From positions 114,392 to 161,802 of the forward strand of contig NW_014577394.1 of assembly GCF_000485595.1 (NCBI RefSeq): 47,411 bases of DNA, in the 5' to 3' direction. This document shows positions 19,801-32,711 of this stretch, in pieces. Origin of the DNA: Priapulus caudatus. Lineage: Eukaryota; Priapulida; Priapulimorpha; Priapulimorphida; Priapulidae. Each line of letters opens with the position of its first letter. The first letter of the stretch is position 1. The position numbers and the translations under genes are program-made. The notes below the pieces were generated by a model. The model had not been told where the DNA came from, made no database searches, and was given only the letters and a program-made list of their open reading frames with translations.

Positions 19801-21168
19801 CTTATCTGTTGTCCATTCTGATAGAAATAGAATCGCCATTTCAGAAGCTGCCAGGCAGCCGTAGAGCTATGATTGATTGGCCACGCTGCTTTGATGTTGA
19901 GACGATTGGGCAATATATCACAGCGGGAGCTTTTCAACAATCTGTTGCGATTGCACATAATACCGATTACACTGATAGACGAATGGCTACGACTCGATCA
20001 ATATATCGTTGATATCGTATGATGTGCGTCCTGGGATCCGTCGGTTCTCCGGAGACAGTTCATAGTCATCAACATGATAACCTAAATGCTAAATCCTAAG
20101 CTAAATGCGAATCTAATCGAGCCGACAAGCAGCAGCGAGCACAGGTGTATACAGCGGCACGTGGGTGCAACCATAGCAGCTCGCTCCACGTAGAGCTGCA
20201 ACGTGGTCGCCCAAATAGCTACGCGTCTTCCGCTGTAAATGCAATCTTCGCGCAATTTTCATTTTCATTTTTTATTTTCATTTCGTTTTTGATTAACTCT
20301 TTCATTTCCGTAGTGCGTCCCCCGCGAGCGCGAGCGTGGGTAGATAGATGTACGTATACCGTCGATGGTCGACTTCCCAGCTAGTTCTGCTTATAGAGGC
20401 TGTTGCTCGTTGCCTCGATGTGGCTCCCGTTTCCCACGTCTCAGAAAATATTCGTGCGATGGTTTTTATGGCGGTTTATTGCTGACGGATGCCGGCACCG
20501 GGCTGGCGTTATATAGCGTGCCTGTATCACTACATCACGGACTGCCACTTTGGAGAGTCGATTGCGTTCGGCGAGTAAATAAAAACAATATTGCCATGCG
20601 CGGTATTATTGTAATCGAAGTTTGCTAATTTGGAGTTGTTGACATCTGGCGGGCGTCTGGCGTGCGGTGCTCGCAGCGGCGCGCTCAAAGCCGGCTTCGA
20701 CAACTCGTTGAAAATTAAATTTCATTTAATTAGTTTTTCACACGCGGGGATTCCGTAAAAATAACGCAAAACAGCTGTTTCGCGAAGCGGCGCGCACAGC
20801 TGCCTTCGGTTTCGATTTCCTACGGCTTTAATTGACGCCTTGTATATCCCTAATTTATTTATTGAAAGAGAAGCGCACTCGCGATTTTTCCGGCTCGCTT
20901 TTTTGAGCGCTCTGTAAGAGAATTTCAGCCTCGGGGCTGCGGCCGATGAGCACGTATCTATTACCATTTCTTAGCGTTGTCATTTGGCCTGCATATGATA
21001 CAGCAGCTTAGCCGGCTCAAGTACCGTGCAAAGCAGCGTGGAAAAAACGCACCGCCTCGCCGCGCCGCTACGTACAACCGCTCCCCGATCCCCGCCACGG
21101 CGTCTGGCTGCATGCTGCATGACGCCGACTACTAGCACCGGCTCAGCCGACAGCAGGCGCGAGGATAG
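19801..21168. other. No confirmed gene
   Basis: Mixed DNA that becomes GC-richer toward 21160. Frames at 20145-20384 and 20365-20628 lack splice or family signatures. Confidence 0.4.
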
Positions 21169-21530
21169 CGAGAGAGAGAGAGAGAGAGAGAGAGAAAGAA
21201 AGAGAGAAAGCCCAACGAGAGACACTCACACACGGCACCTGAGCGTCGACTTCAATTATCGCTTAATAATACACTCGAGTTCGACTCTCACGACTCCCAT
21301 GTGCATGTGTGTGTGTGTGTGCGTGCGTGCGTGTGCGTGCGTATGTGTGATTGTGCGTGTGCATGCGTGCATTCCTACGCGCGCGCGCGCGCGCGTGTGG
21401 GTGTGCGCGTGCAAGTGCGTGCGTGCGTGTATGTGCGCTTGCGGGCGTGTACGTACATGCTTGTGCGTGTGCGTGTGTGTCCGTTCGTGCCTGTACATGC
21501 GTGCGTGCGTGTGTGTGTGAGAGAGATCCA
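21169..21530 (+). repeat. GA run followed by GT/GCGT microsatellite
   Basis: (GA)n at 21169-21212, then about 90 bases of ordinary DNA, then GT, GCGT and a (GC)8 run (21306-21523). The homologue in copy 3b is 45100-45480. Confidence 0.85.
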
Positions 21531-22060
21531 CGGCGCGCGCGCGCGGAATCACGTGCTCGGTCTTGATTCCTGCAGCCCTGCTATGACCGCGCTTGCCGCC
21601 TCCGGGAAGAGGAGGAAGGGGATCGCAGAAATTAGTGGCGACGCAGCGCCGAGGCGCACACAGAATGAACGGAGACGTCGGATCGGCGCGATCATCAAGC
21701 TCCCATTTACTAGCTCACTATTAATCATCGGCGCGCAATGCGAGCAGATCGAGTAGTGAGTGAGTGACTGCGGCCGCACGCGCGCGAGTCTCGTTAATAG
21801 CCATTGAAGTGACTGACGAACGCGATCACTGATGTAGCTACGCATACAGTAGTGAGACGTGCGGCGGCAGGTTGATGGACTAATAGCATATTGTACATTT
21901 ATTCTCGTAGGAATGGCACGCGCGGTTCCTCACTGAGAATACGATGATGTGTCTGCCTGTCCGTCTGCGTAGATAAATCATATTTGTCGATATACCTGGG
22001 CACGTGCTCGCATATAATTGTCCTCTTGTGTGCAATAGGCCTAATGAAGAATGTATATCT
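21531..22060. other. No confirmed gene
   Basis: GC-rich DNA (21530-21800) passing to mixed DNA. A NotI-type GCGGCCGC site at 21770 is also present in copy 3b (46110). There is no supported exon. Confidence 0.4.
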
Positions 22061-22345
22061 TGCTGCCAACATATATGTCTGTCTTGCTGCCTGCCTACAC
22101 GTCTATCTTGCTGCCTGCCTGCATGTCTGTCTTGATGCCTGCCTGAACGCCTGTCTTGCTGCCTGCACGTCTGTCTTGCTGCCTGCACGTCTGTCTTGCT
22201 GCCTGCACGTCTGCCTTGGTGCCTGTCTTCGCGTCTGTCTTGCTGCCTGCCCGCAGGTCAGTCTTGCTGCCTGCACCTCTGTCTTGGTGCCTGTTTCCGC
22301 GTCTGTCTTGCTGACTGCCCGTGTTAATGTCTGTCTTCAAGTGTC
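22060..22345 (+). repeat. ~20-bp minisatellite, unit CTTGCTGCCTGCACGTCTGT
   Basis: About 13 tandem units of 19-24 bases with variant positions (GCACGTC, GCCTGAACGC, GGTGCCTGTCTTCGCGTC). The last third shows a two-unit pattern in which CTTGCTGCCTG alternates with CTTGGTGCCTG. Open frames on both strands (Cys/Leu-rich on plus, Gln/Arg/Asp-rich on minus) follow from the repeat. The copy 3b counterpart (~46525-46935) is heavily altered. Confidence 0.88.
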
Positions 22346-23600
22346 TTGTTGTCTGCTCGCAGCCAATCTGCATGTTTGGCTACATGGCAACCTTCGTCTC
22401 ACAACGTGTCTGTCTGTATACGTGCATACATGCTAAGACTCTGCATGCGCGACTACCTTATGATATGCTCTCCGGCTTGGACATCATCGCTGCCTCTTTG
22501 ACTACATGTCTACACATGACCTGCCTGTTTGTTTGCACGCCTGCATTCATACGACAGTATGTCTGCCGAAAGCACGTACAACGACCTCGCTAAGGGCGCT
22601 GTTGCATCCACAGGTGGAACAGCATCATATGAAAGTGTTTTATCACCATTATCCTTATTACGCCTCGCTTCACTTCTTTGCGCAATTATTTGCGATATGT
22701 TAGCGGGGGAAATATGTCTGATTACTCGCAGAGAACAGCTCCTGCCGGTAAGTCGCCGGTTCTTGCTGCAGTCACGTGTATGCTTCGTACCAAGAGGCTC
22801 CCGGCCCTCACGAAAAACGAGATAGGGGGAGCGGAAAGACAAAGGGCTAGGCGCGGGGATTGCGATGGGTGAGAGGCGTGACGGGAAGCAAGTAAACGCG
22901 AGGGGAGGGGTGGTGAATTTAAGGTGAGAAAGTAACCAAAGTAATCCAGAGAAGGAATGAGATGCGGGGGGGGGGGGGGTTAAAGGGAGAAAGGGGAGAG
23001 GCGACAGTAACGCAGAGAAAAAACCAACGACGAGTGGAGCTCGAGGGAGAGATGAAATTGAAGTGGGAAAGATATGTAACGTGGCTGGAGGTGAATGAGT
23101 CACGTACACCGAGTCGCCTCTTGTGGCAGCATTAGACTGTGACAGCAATTCCCTGTTGTTGAATCCAAACAGCGCGCCTACCCTGCTACTACTGTACATT
23201 GGGCTTTGGCTACGTCCATATACTGAGTGCGTTCACGTTAACTCATCGTCGTCGTCTTCCATTGTCATCGTCATCGCTGTCGCCGCTATGATCGCATCAT
23301 GATAGCATTCCGGCATTTTCAACGTTTGGCATTGTCGCAGGTATCAATACGCTCACTCCCAGTTGTTATAATGACATGGCCAGCGTTTGTCGTTGTCGCC
23401 AGCATCGCCATGTTCACCGTCGTCGTTGTCCAACTCCAAAATATCCTCACATAAGAACGTCTCATATCATCCGGAGTGTAACAATATAGATATTACACTC
23501 CTGATCTTATAATCTATATTATCACACTTCTGATATCATCACGCCTATATCGCTATCATTACATCATCAACACATTACAGTGAGAAATGTGTGCATGTAA
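22346..23600. other. Right end of the unit; only weak exon signals
   Basis: Contains a poly-G run of 14 or so (22965-22979) inside a purine-rich stretch (22800-23060), and GTC/ATC triplet-rich DNA (23237-23290). Copy 3b reaches only the start of this region at the window end, with a poor match after about 47110. Confidence 0.4.
22714..22747 (+). other. Possible short exon before a strong donor
   Basis: ATG at 22714 reads MSDYSQRTAPA and meets G|GTAAGT at 22748, a near-perfect donor, in phase 1. There is no clear promoter, acceptor or homologue. Eleven codons and a donor can arise by chance, so this is a lead only. Confidence 0.2.
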
Positions 23601-23648
23601 GCATGTAAGTGCGTGCGTGCGCGCGTGCGTGCGTGCGCGCGTGTGTGT
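23601..23648 (+). repeat. TGCG/TG microsatellite at the copy 1 / copy 2 junction
   Basis: Short TGCG-rich array directly before the restart of the unit, matching in type the array at 8088-8300 before copy 1. Confidence 0.85.
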
Positions 23649-26600
23649 CTGTGTATGTCATCACGGGGACATTGTCGCTGATTTCCACAGAGTCCATGAC
23701 ACGCATCTGCCATATAACCTTATCCAACTGTTACCGCGTTATGGTAACGTATTTTAGCAGTGGCCGTAATTGATATGTGGAGCCGAGCGAGCTATATAAT
23801 AAATTTATAATTAGTGTCAGGCGATAGCAATAAGTAGGTTCATGGAGGAATCATGCAGAAATGTAGACTCTATACAAAGGACTAATCATCCCGTACAAAC
23901 GTAACGGCAGTGCAGACAGCATGGCAATTTTGGCCGGGTAATATGTTATCATATCGCTGCATGTCTACTAAAGCTCTCCGTGTTGACATTTGCAACTGTT
24001 TCTGACAGGATTCTGGATTAAACCCGCGTAGTGCAGAGGGTACTAACCTATAGAATTTAAACAGATGCTTTATATAGCTGCAGAAGCCATAGCGCGGGAT
24101 TCATGTGGCGCTTTAGCAGACTATATATCATCACATGAGCCACCTGACGCTGTCATTGGTGTCCGTAACCTTAGCAACAGTGTATCTCCGCGAGCGTCAC
24201 GCGCGATGCATCTTCGGCAGTAGTAGCGCTTCGTCTAAGATTGCGCTTTGTCGAAACGAGGCCTGTATAGGCTACGAACCGATTAATATCCATTCATCAC
24301 GTAACCGGAATTGTCTCGTCTAAGCCCTAGGCCCGACTGGTTTCTCTGATTTGTGAAAGTCTGATGTCGTTGACATCGATGTGCGTCTTTAATAATTCTT
24401 CCTATATATATATATATATATATAGGGCCTATATTATATATATATATATCTGTACGGTTATATCACCGTTCGGCATACAACAACTATTTGTGTGAATAAT
24501 AATATATCTTTTATATGCATTTTCGATATGCATTTTTATTCTCGCTGGTTTGTGAGATGGACTTAGTGACGTATATGTATTATTCGACGTGATTCTCATG
24601 GAGAAATTAAATACATCCACGTACTGATCATATTCGAATTACGCAAAATTCGGAATATATTCTCCTTTCTGACTCAATTCATAATATTATTTTTTTCTTA
24701 ATTCATTTTTTTGAATTCTAATTTGCCGACTGATTTACGTATAAGTGTTTGTAATATTAATCCGTCAGTTTGTTGATTTACTTATCTAGACAAATTTGTT
24801 AGTTACAATCGTGCAGATAGTTTTGCGTGTCTTTCGGAATAACATGTCACATTATTTATTTATCATATACATCTATCTATACGTCATCTACGCACCCATA
24901 AATCTTACCCATTATCTTCGTACGATAAACTAACGCTTCCTAATGTCGCTGTTCTCAGTGCTATCGACCTAGCTGCCATCTAGATGCATTCTCGACATCT
25001 CCTCAGAAAGCGCGAAAAATGCACTTACGGCGCGATCAATTGACATCTATGAGAGTCGCCGCTAAATATGCAGCATCTCGGCGGTCGGCGCTGATTTCCG
25101 GCGAGAGTAAAAGATATTTAATTTAAATCGCAGAGCTTGCTGTCCGGCGCATGGCGGCTTCGTACATCTGCCCGCGGGCCGTCGGTCTGCACAAAGCGCG
25201 GGCGTGCGAGGGAATCGATTGGCGGCAAAAGTCGAAGATAAATTGCGCTGATTTGCAAAACTGCTATGTTTAATACGCGCGTGCGACCCGCGGCCGACGT
25301 TGACCATGCCTAGCGTCGCAAATCTATGCTAAGTAAGTACTCGCCGCGATGAAGCTGACTCGACTATATACCATATACGATCAATCTGCAATTCGTAAGC
25401 GTTACATGACTTCGCGGTGCGCGGTGAGCTTGGGTGCGGATGGCGTGATGGTACTGCAACGTGATCGAGCGTTCGTCGTCGTGAAAACACCTGCCATCAG
25501 ATAATGCACAATCGTGCCTTATAGCACGAGGTATATGCTACAACACTCGCGAATTACCACAACGCACCGCCGACTGTCGGTGATTTCATTGCGACTGTGA
25601 GAAAGGATTAGAAGAAGAATAGACGCCGAATGATGCGAACTGATCCATAGTGTTATACAGCGCATCTACCTTAGCGGCGTCGGTGTTTATTTATTAATTA
25701 TTACCTAAGGTAGCTCGGCTGAACTAAGGGCCGTGGTCCAGTCTGTTCATAAGCTGTTCCAGTCTAGGTTGCCATAAACGCAAGCATGTGTGATTCCATT
25801 AATACGCGAGGATGTGCAACAACAAAAACGGAGAAAAGCCAGCGCTGTCTATAGCAATATAAACACGAACAGTGATGCGTACGTATATTGCATGCGCGTG
25901 TACACAGCGGTTAGTCTTGTTCTGTGTGCGGCTCCTAATCGCACATCTACACTGATGCGAAGCGCTCAAGTTTCTTGTGAAACGTGAATCGTCACGATGC
26001 TAGACCAGGGGCCTATTGTGTGGCATATTTGTATTCACATCATCTGTAAATTGGCGTAAAAGCCAGCGACGCACCGCGACGTCGACAAGACTACTCGATG
26101 ATCGTGTGAACATTATGTACGCCGCGTGACAACGACAATGCGACAAATGCGTTGACAATACGACATCGTGTTGACAAGAACTGCGTTGACAAATGACAAA
26201 AGCACGCCGACGCGGACAATAGACCTGCCGCGGCGCCGCTCAATCGTGATCGCTTACTGTTCACTTGTTTAACTAAGAACGTCATCCTCCTCAGTGGCCT
26301 CGCGGACCGTCAGTCTGCCGCTGACAGTTTACTATATCCGTAAGCGGAAAAAACGCAAGCGCGTTCAGGGATGAAGGCATAGGAGACGTAGAGTTGGATA
26401 TATGTTACGTGACGATCGGCCATTTTTGACGGCGACTCGAAAAATCAGAGCTAAAATTTGATTACCGCTGGCTTTCTATGCGTTATAATGCACGTAAATT
26501 ATATCACCGCGAGGCTTGCACAGCGAGTCGCTCTCTAGCTATAGCCACGGCTTTTCAGACTACCGTGTGAAAAGTAACAACGTCGTTAGCCAGCAGCGTA

Positions 26601-27162
26601 GGCCATCACGCGCGCACACGCACGCCTCGCCGTGCGCTACTCGCCATTACTGTCGCAGCGCACGTAGTTGAAATTCTAACCCGCTCTCCTTTCGCTTGCG
26701 CCACGGAGCGATAATGGCACTGGCCGCTCGCGTGACCCGCAAATGATCGCCTCGTCCATCTCCCTCCTCCTAACAGACGAACAGTCGATCGTCGGCTCGC
26801 AGTGATAACACCGATCGACAAGTTTTACTGCGGCCGAGGTCACTTACGGTGTTACTGCATTGTCGGCGGCGGTGGCGGAGCGGGAGTGGAGGGGGCCGCC
26901 TAGCCTGCGGGCCAACAAGTACCAGAGACTCGTAAACGCGAGTAATTGCGGCTACTGCGAGGAGAGGACGTTTTACGAGTAAGAAAGCGGCAGCAGCAGC
27001 TCATGTCATGGGGGCCGCGTGCTGTCTCATGTGTGCGCCGGCGCGCGCGCTGGCAGGAACAGTGACCCCCCTCACATGCAAACATGTGCTGTAGTCCGGA
27101 GGCGAGCAGAATCAGCAAACTATTCGGCTGCTAGTGTCGCCATCTAATATTTATTTATTTGT

Positions 27163-27197
<35 letters not shown>

Positions 27198-27905
27198 TAA
27201 CATCATTACCGTATTTTACCTTTTATGTCTGGCCTGATCATCAAATAAGGATGAACAGCAGATTAGTATTATATGAGAGATATCGTAAATTCTAGGATAT
27301 ATGTAAATATATGTTGGACTTGTCACTACGAAAGTCACTGATGCTATAATGAACTTAATTTTGTGTTTGCGTGCGCGCATACGTGCGTGCGTGCGTGCGT
27401 GCGTGCATGTAGGTGTCTCTATATTGTGTATGATAATGACTGTGTCCGTTTGGGTGGTGTTTGTGAAATCCGTACAATAAACCATCGGTTATTACACTCC
27501 TCCGCTGTTTTTTGCCTTCACACGAGTGGTGATGTCACCTAGCTGCGGACGCCCTGGGCAACCCAGTTCACGATTCATTTGCAGATCTTCCTCGAGAAGA
27601 AGCGACGAATAAGAGCTAGCTGTCACAGTTGTCACGTGGCTCACAGACAGCCGTTCTAGCACTTTAGGCACGCATTCGATTTCATTAAAAATGGAGAAAT
27701 TCGCGTCACAAACAGCGGCTGGCGTTTGTGTGAGCCGGCAATTTGATATTGCTCATCGTTCTTTTCCGCGCAGTCGCTCGAACGCCCAGCAGCCAAAATG
27801 CACTGCGCACACGAAAAATTGCCTCCGCAGGAAAAGCTAGACTAGTAAACAAGGGTAATTCAGTTAGGGGAGACGATAAAGCACGAGAAAGAGAACAGAC
27901 GTAGA

Positions 27906-27958
<53 letters not shown>

Positions 27959-28880
27959 AGAGAGCGAGAGAGAGAGAGAAGAGCGAGAGGAGGAGAAATT
28001 TGAAAAGCCTGGTGATAATGGTCTCGTGAGCGCTTCCGATGTCGCCGGCTTTCTGCTACGATGCTCCCATCTCGCCAGACCTTTCCATTCGCTAGGCGAA
28101 CCTCCAGGAATGCGTTTGTCACTAGGACTCTCAGCCAGACACCTAGACGTGTTTATAGATACTGAGACACCTGAACCAGATGCCATGACGTCTCACGAGA
28201 CACCGCGAGACACACGTAGTCGAACCTACAAGTGCTTTTACTGGACGGTGAGACACCCTGAACCATACTTCACGACATGTGATGAGGCACTGAAGGCCCC
28301 CGAGGAGTCCCCTGAGGAAGACATTAAAGATAATATAAAACCCGAAGATAACGCAGCAGTTACACTTATTGAGCCCCACAATTTGTCTGTCCTTGCACAC
28401 TTGGAGACTAGTGTGTCCACACATAACTAGGAAATATATCACCTTAGGTCCAACATTTTTTATTTAGGATTTCTTAAACACAGGTTAAATGCCGCACACG
28501 GTTGGATGATAGAGATAGCGTATCACGTGGGAGCAAGATAGTGAGCGCAAGAGGGCGAGAGAGTGAGAGAGAGAAAGAGAGAGAGAGAGAGATGAGATGA
28601 GAGAAGAGAAAGAGAAGAGTGAGATAGTGAGGAAGCGGAAGAAAGGGAGAAGAAAGAAATAAAGAGAGGAGAGAGAAAGTAGAGAGAAAGGGGAAGAAGA
28701 GAAAGAATAAGCTAGGAGAGAGAGAGAAGTGAGCGAGAGAGAGAGTAGGAAGAAGAGAAAGAAATATAATAGAACAAGAGAGAGACAAGAAGAAGAGAGA
28801 GGAGAGAAGAGCGAGAAGAGAGTGCAGAGAGAGCTTGAAGAGAGAGCTCAGAGAGGCGCGGAGAATGAAGAAAGAGATAA

Positions 28881-28916
<36 letters not shown>

Positions 28917-30858
28917 CAGAGAGAGCAGGGGAGAGAGAGAGAGAGAGTAAGAAAGACAAGAGCGTGAGAAAGAATCAAATGAGAACCTACGACGGACGAA
29001 GCGACAGGTTATAAGGCTCGTTCGGACAGCGCTATACGGCCGACAGCGCGATCACGCGCCATGTCGTGTTCATTACTAATTTGCGTTACGTGTTTCGCGT
29101 AACTAACTTGTCAGGCTCAGCACCATGTCGGTACACATCCTCTTGTCTTAGCATGCGTGGTCTTACTGCGGCGCCCGCAGCGCGCGCGCTGTCCAAGGTT
29201 GTTAGCCCGTAACCGCGCGACACACTGAAGAAGAGAGATGAGGCAGAAATGCCCACATCGATGCCAATGGATCTCAGCGAGAAGAGCCAGCAATTTGACT
29301 CGCACTCATATATCGTTTGCGCGCCTCTCCCCGTCCGCATTGTAAGTACAACGATGGGCCATAGAGTTCGCTTAGCTTGCTCGGGCGAGATCATTTCTGT
29401 CGCGAATATAGCCTATTACACGAGCGTAAATTGAAGCCGATGTCGCATTTGACACGTTGCTGTAAACCGTGCAGTGATAGCGTAATGGTTAAATTGTGAG
29501 AGGCATGGTATATTGGCAGTTGCTACGTGTTTTGTACGTGTGTAGGCAGCAATCGCGTTTCGGCGTCTATTCTTGTGTTTGTTTAAACCGACGAGGGGGA
29601 ATATAAAATCGCGTTTGCAAGAAGAATGGACAAAAAATGTTGTTTGTTGATCCACGATTGCAAAGCTGCCAGCGTTGAACTTGTGCATGATAACACAGGC
29701 AGAAATGACAAGTGGATGCAAACCAGCGACCTAAGCAGTAGCAAAACAGCGGCTTGTGTATCAACCGCGCTTCATCTCATCATACGATTGAACTCTTCCT
29801 CTCCTGATCTCGAATCTATATACACATCCATATACAGTACATACTGAGGCGCTTTCCATAACAAACAGGGCTATCTATGCATAGAGAAGAGCTTGCTAGA
29901 CTGTATGTATAGCACACTGTTGTAGGGTGCGAGCTCCAGCATCACGCGAGCGCATATAGAAAGTTTCTCTCAATAAAATACGCTCGAAGACATGAACGAA
30001 CTGCATGATAAATACTGATGCGGCACACGCCGATCTGACGCCAGCAGACGAACGCAAAACCTCCATCATGACGCAGCACGCCGCTAGTCTGAAATTCACC
30101 GAAATAATTAATTAGTATAACGATGTTTTTCATCTACTCGCGACAACACGTACGTCGGCTTTTCGCTTTGATCGTGCGAGCGCACTAGATAACGAGGCGA
30201 GCTGGGCACTGTCGCGGACGTGACATCATATGATGGCTCACTCATCCCTCCTTCATCTGTCGGCTGCCGTCGACGCCATGAAGACTGCTAATATTTGCGT
30301 TAGTTGTCACTCTTTCATCGCAACATGAATCGCACGAGTCGGAATATTAATGGCGATGTTCATGCGATCAGGTCGTAATAGATATAATTCATGCGTTAAT
30401 CAATCGATCCGCAAAGTCGCCAGATAAAAGATCACGATATACGACATCATTACACGCGCTAGACGGACTGTGTACAGAAGCAATGATTGATTCATGCTGA
30501 GATATATATAGAATATAGATATATGTATATATAAGATATATATATATATATTATGATTATATATAACTGTTTGTGGAAGCGAAATTCATTACGCTTTAAA
30601 AATCTCTGTTTTTACAATGTGAATTTGTCGTGATATATATTCAGTTCAATTATTAATGAACATACACAGTCGCACGTTAGAAAACGTGTATAACAGATTG
30701 CCTTCGCTCTAAGAGGAATCTAGAGATAGCTGTGTGGTCATGCCTAGCGCATTTTATGTCCGCAGTTTTGATGTGCGCGTGCATGTGCGCGTGTGCGTGT
30801 TGTGTATTGCTCTGTTTAGGTTACAACGCTAAAAAATGCCAATATCACTGCCAATATA

Positions 30859-30889
<31 letters not shown>

Positions 30890-32433
30890 CGTTATAACTT
30901 ACATTGTGAACTAGACTATACATAATTAATGATCATGTGTAAGAGACTGGTGAAGTCTAATGTTAACCCAATGCTACGGCAAGGAAATTCGTGTGGAGCG
31001 TAACGAACAACAATAATAATTCATTGAGCCTGATGTAGATATTTATTCGAAGAAATATCGTAAGCTAGTATTTTATTTCCCGTTTCTAAGATTATGTTCG
31101 TTCGAGTTTCTGGTTAGGTGACCGGTATACACAGCTATAGACATGTACGTCAGATTTTGGGTATTTGCGCTCAGCGACCGCTGCAAAACAACCCTCATGA
31201 TAGCGGTGCTCCATGCAATCAAACCTCTCAATATTACGGGCCGTTTGTTCAAAATTTCATCTGTTTGTTACAAGTAGTCGTCTTCATGTCGAATCCATCG
31301 AGCGAGTTGAATAGCAGCTCTTCTTTCGTTAAATCGTATATATTGCCGGTTAATTTTCGTTCATCGAAACTGGGCAATTGAAACATATAGACGTTCTTAA
31401 AGCCTCCATTATTTTAATGCTAGTGCGAGAGATGCGGTCGTGATGAAGTCGGGAGTCTGCAGAGAAACAATCGACGTCTCATTTCAACTTGCTCGGGCCG
31501 CGCTAGTATGCGGCAATAGACAGAGTAGAGGCGGCAGCGCCTCCTCGGCCGAAATAATATTGTTGATTGAATTCGAAATCAATACTGGCTGCAGGCGACT
31601 TGTCTGCCGGTGCCACTGTTGTCTAGAAGTAAGAGGCTTACGTTAAAATATTAACCGACTGCGCGAAGATTTGATTGCGGCCGTGTTATCGCGCACAGCG
31701 AATTTTTTTAGAAGCTTTGTCGTGGACGACTGTTCGCGAGTGATATATATGCAGTGCGCAGCAGTGAAACAACGACGCTGTCGGGCTATGCAATGGAAAA
31801 TCCGTCTTTATTTGCCGCAATTGCGCAGTTTGTAACGAACTAGATTTGTGGTCGACGCTATCGCTAGTGTGTAGTTACTTTAAGTAGACGAACAGTGTGT
31901 GTAAAAAGAGCCTACGCCGATGCAGACGAGACTGTACACTGGTGACGTTTCAGAGGCAGGGGAGACATCAAGAAGGAGATGCGGCTGCCCCTTGTGGCAT
32001 GTAATAAGAAAGAAGGAAGAAACGACTCCCTCCTCATGTTGGTTTGCTCGAAAGAGACAGAAACGCATAGCGATATGTTAGCAAGAACGCCAAGACTGTC
32101 GGCTAGTGGCGTCTTGGGTAGAGGGGATGATGGGATTGTCTAATGGTGGCGCATCGGTCGGCGAGAAACGCAATTATATTCGCTCCATGATTTCGGTGCG
32201 CCGTGTCAGTTTAAGGAAGAATGCTCTTCACCTGATTGCCGGCTTGATATAATGGCACTTAAGACTAGCGGCATTGATGTGAGCCATCTCAGCGGGGCGT
32301 ATCGACTTATCGCAGTTTGTATTGCCGCGATGCGAAATGTTAAATCACGGCCAAACAGCCTGCTGTAAATATATATATATAGACTAACAAGCAGGGCTCA
32401 AGTGATTGTAAACGGAAGAAACAACCACACCGA
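23649..32433 (+). repeat. Segmental duplication, copy 2 (unit positions ~8314-17480)
   Basis: Collinear with copy 1, from CTGTGTATGTCATCACGGGG to AACGGAAGAAACAACCACAC. Most differences are single-base losses, often in doublets or short homopolymers. There are also a few real-looking substitutions that copies 3a and 3b share, such as CATCATTACACGCGCTAGAC in place of AATAATAAGCTAGAC. The copy stops abruptly at 32433 in front of a GA tract. Confidence 0.93.
28026..28430 (+). other. Open frame of ~134 codons intact only in copy 2; possible terminal exon
   Basis: The frame runs to a TAG at 28428. The part from about 28150 on reads like protein: TETPEPDAMTSHETPRDTRS, then YKCFYWTVRHPEPYFTTCDE, then an acidic stretch (EESPEEDIKDNIKPED) and LSVLAHLETSVSTHN. 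No ATG opens the left end. Acceptor-like CTCTCAG or CTCCAG sites lie nearby, so it could be a last exon. Copies 1 (~12990-13310) and 3b (~35250-35550) have indels that break it, but where copy 1 differs, copy 3b usually sides with copy 2. Against coding, the DNA repeats GAGACACC(C)TGAACCA and GAGACACCG, and the minus strand is open too. Family unknown. Confidence 0.25.
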
Positions 32434-32444
32434 TAGAGAGAGAG

Positions 32445-32493
<49 letters not shown>

Positions 32494-32579
32494 AAGGGAG
32501 AAGAGAAAGAAAGCTAGAGAGAGAGAGAAGGAGCGAGAGAGAGAGAGGAAGAAGAGAAAGAAATATAGAAAGAGAGACA

Positions 32580-32618
<39 letters not shown>

Positions 32619-32670
32619 GAGAGAGTGAGAGAGAGCTCAGAGAGGGCGAAAGAATGGAAGAAAGAGATAA

Positions 32671-32711
<41 letters not shown>

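Larger units (their letters stand above)
8314..23640 (+). repeat. Segmental duplication unit, copy 1 (~15.3 kb)
   Basis: The sequence starting CTGTGTATGTCATCACGGGG near 8314 restarts at 23649 and follows the same order. Matched anchors between copy 1 and copy 2 include 12000/27150, 13860/28980, 14115/29240, 15440/30500 and 17440/32400. Copy 1 is several hundred bases longer than copy 2 over the same ground, mostly through single-base differences. Content is microsatellites, AT-rich DNA and a few candidate exons. Confidence 0.93.

Noticed and set aside
22060-22345. CRISPR-like array
   Set aside because: Units are contiguous 20-mers with no separate spacers, and the genome is eukaryotic.
22510-23199. 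229-codon minus-strand frame
   Set aside because: It is Ser/Pro/Phe-rich across purine-rich DNA with a poly-G run; no ATG context, splice site or family signature supports it.
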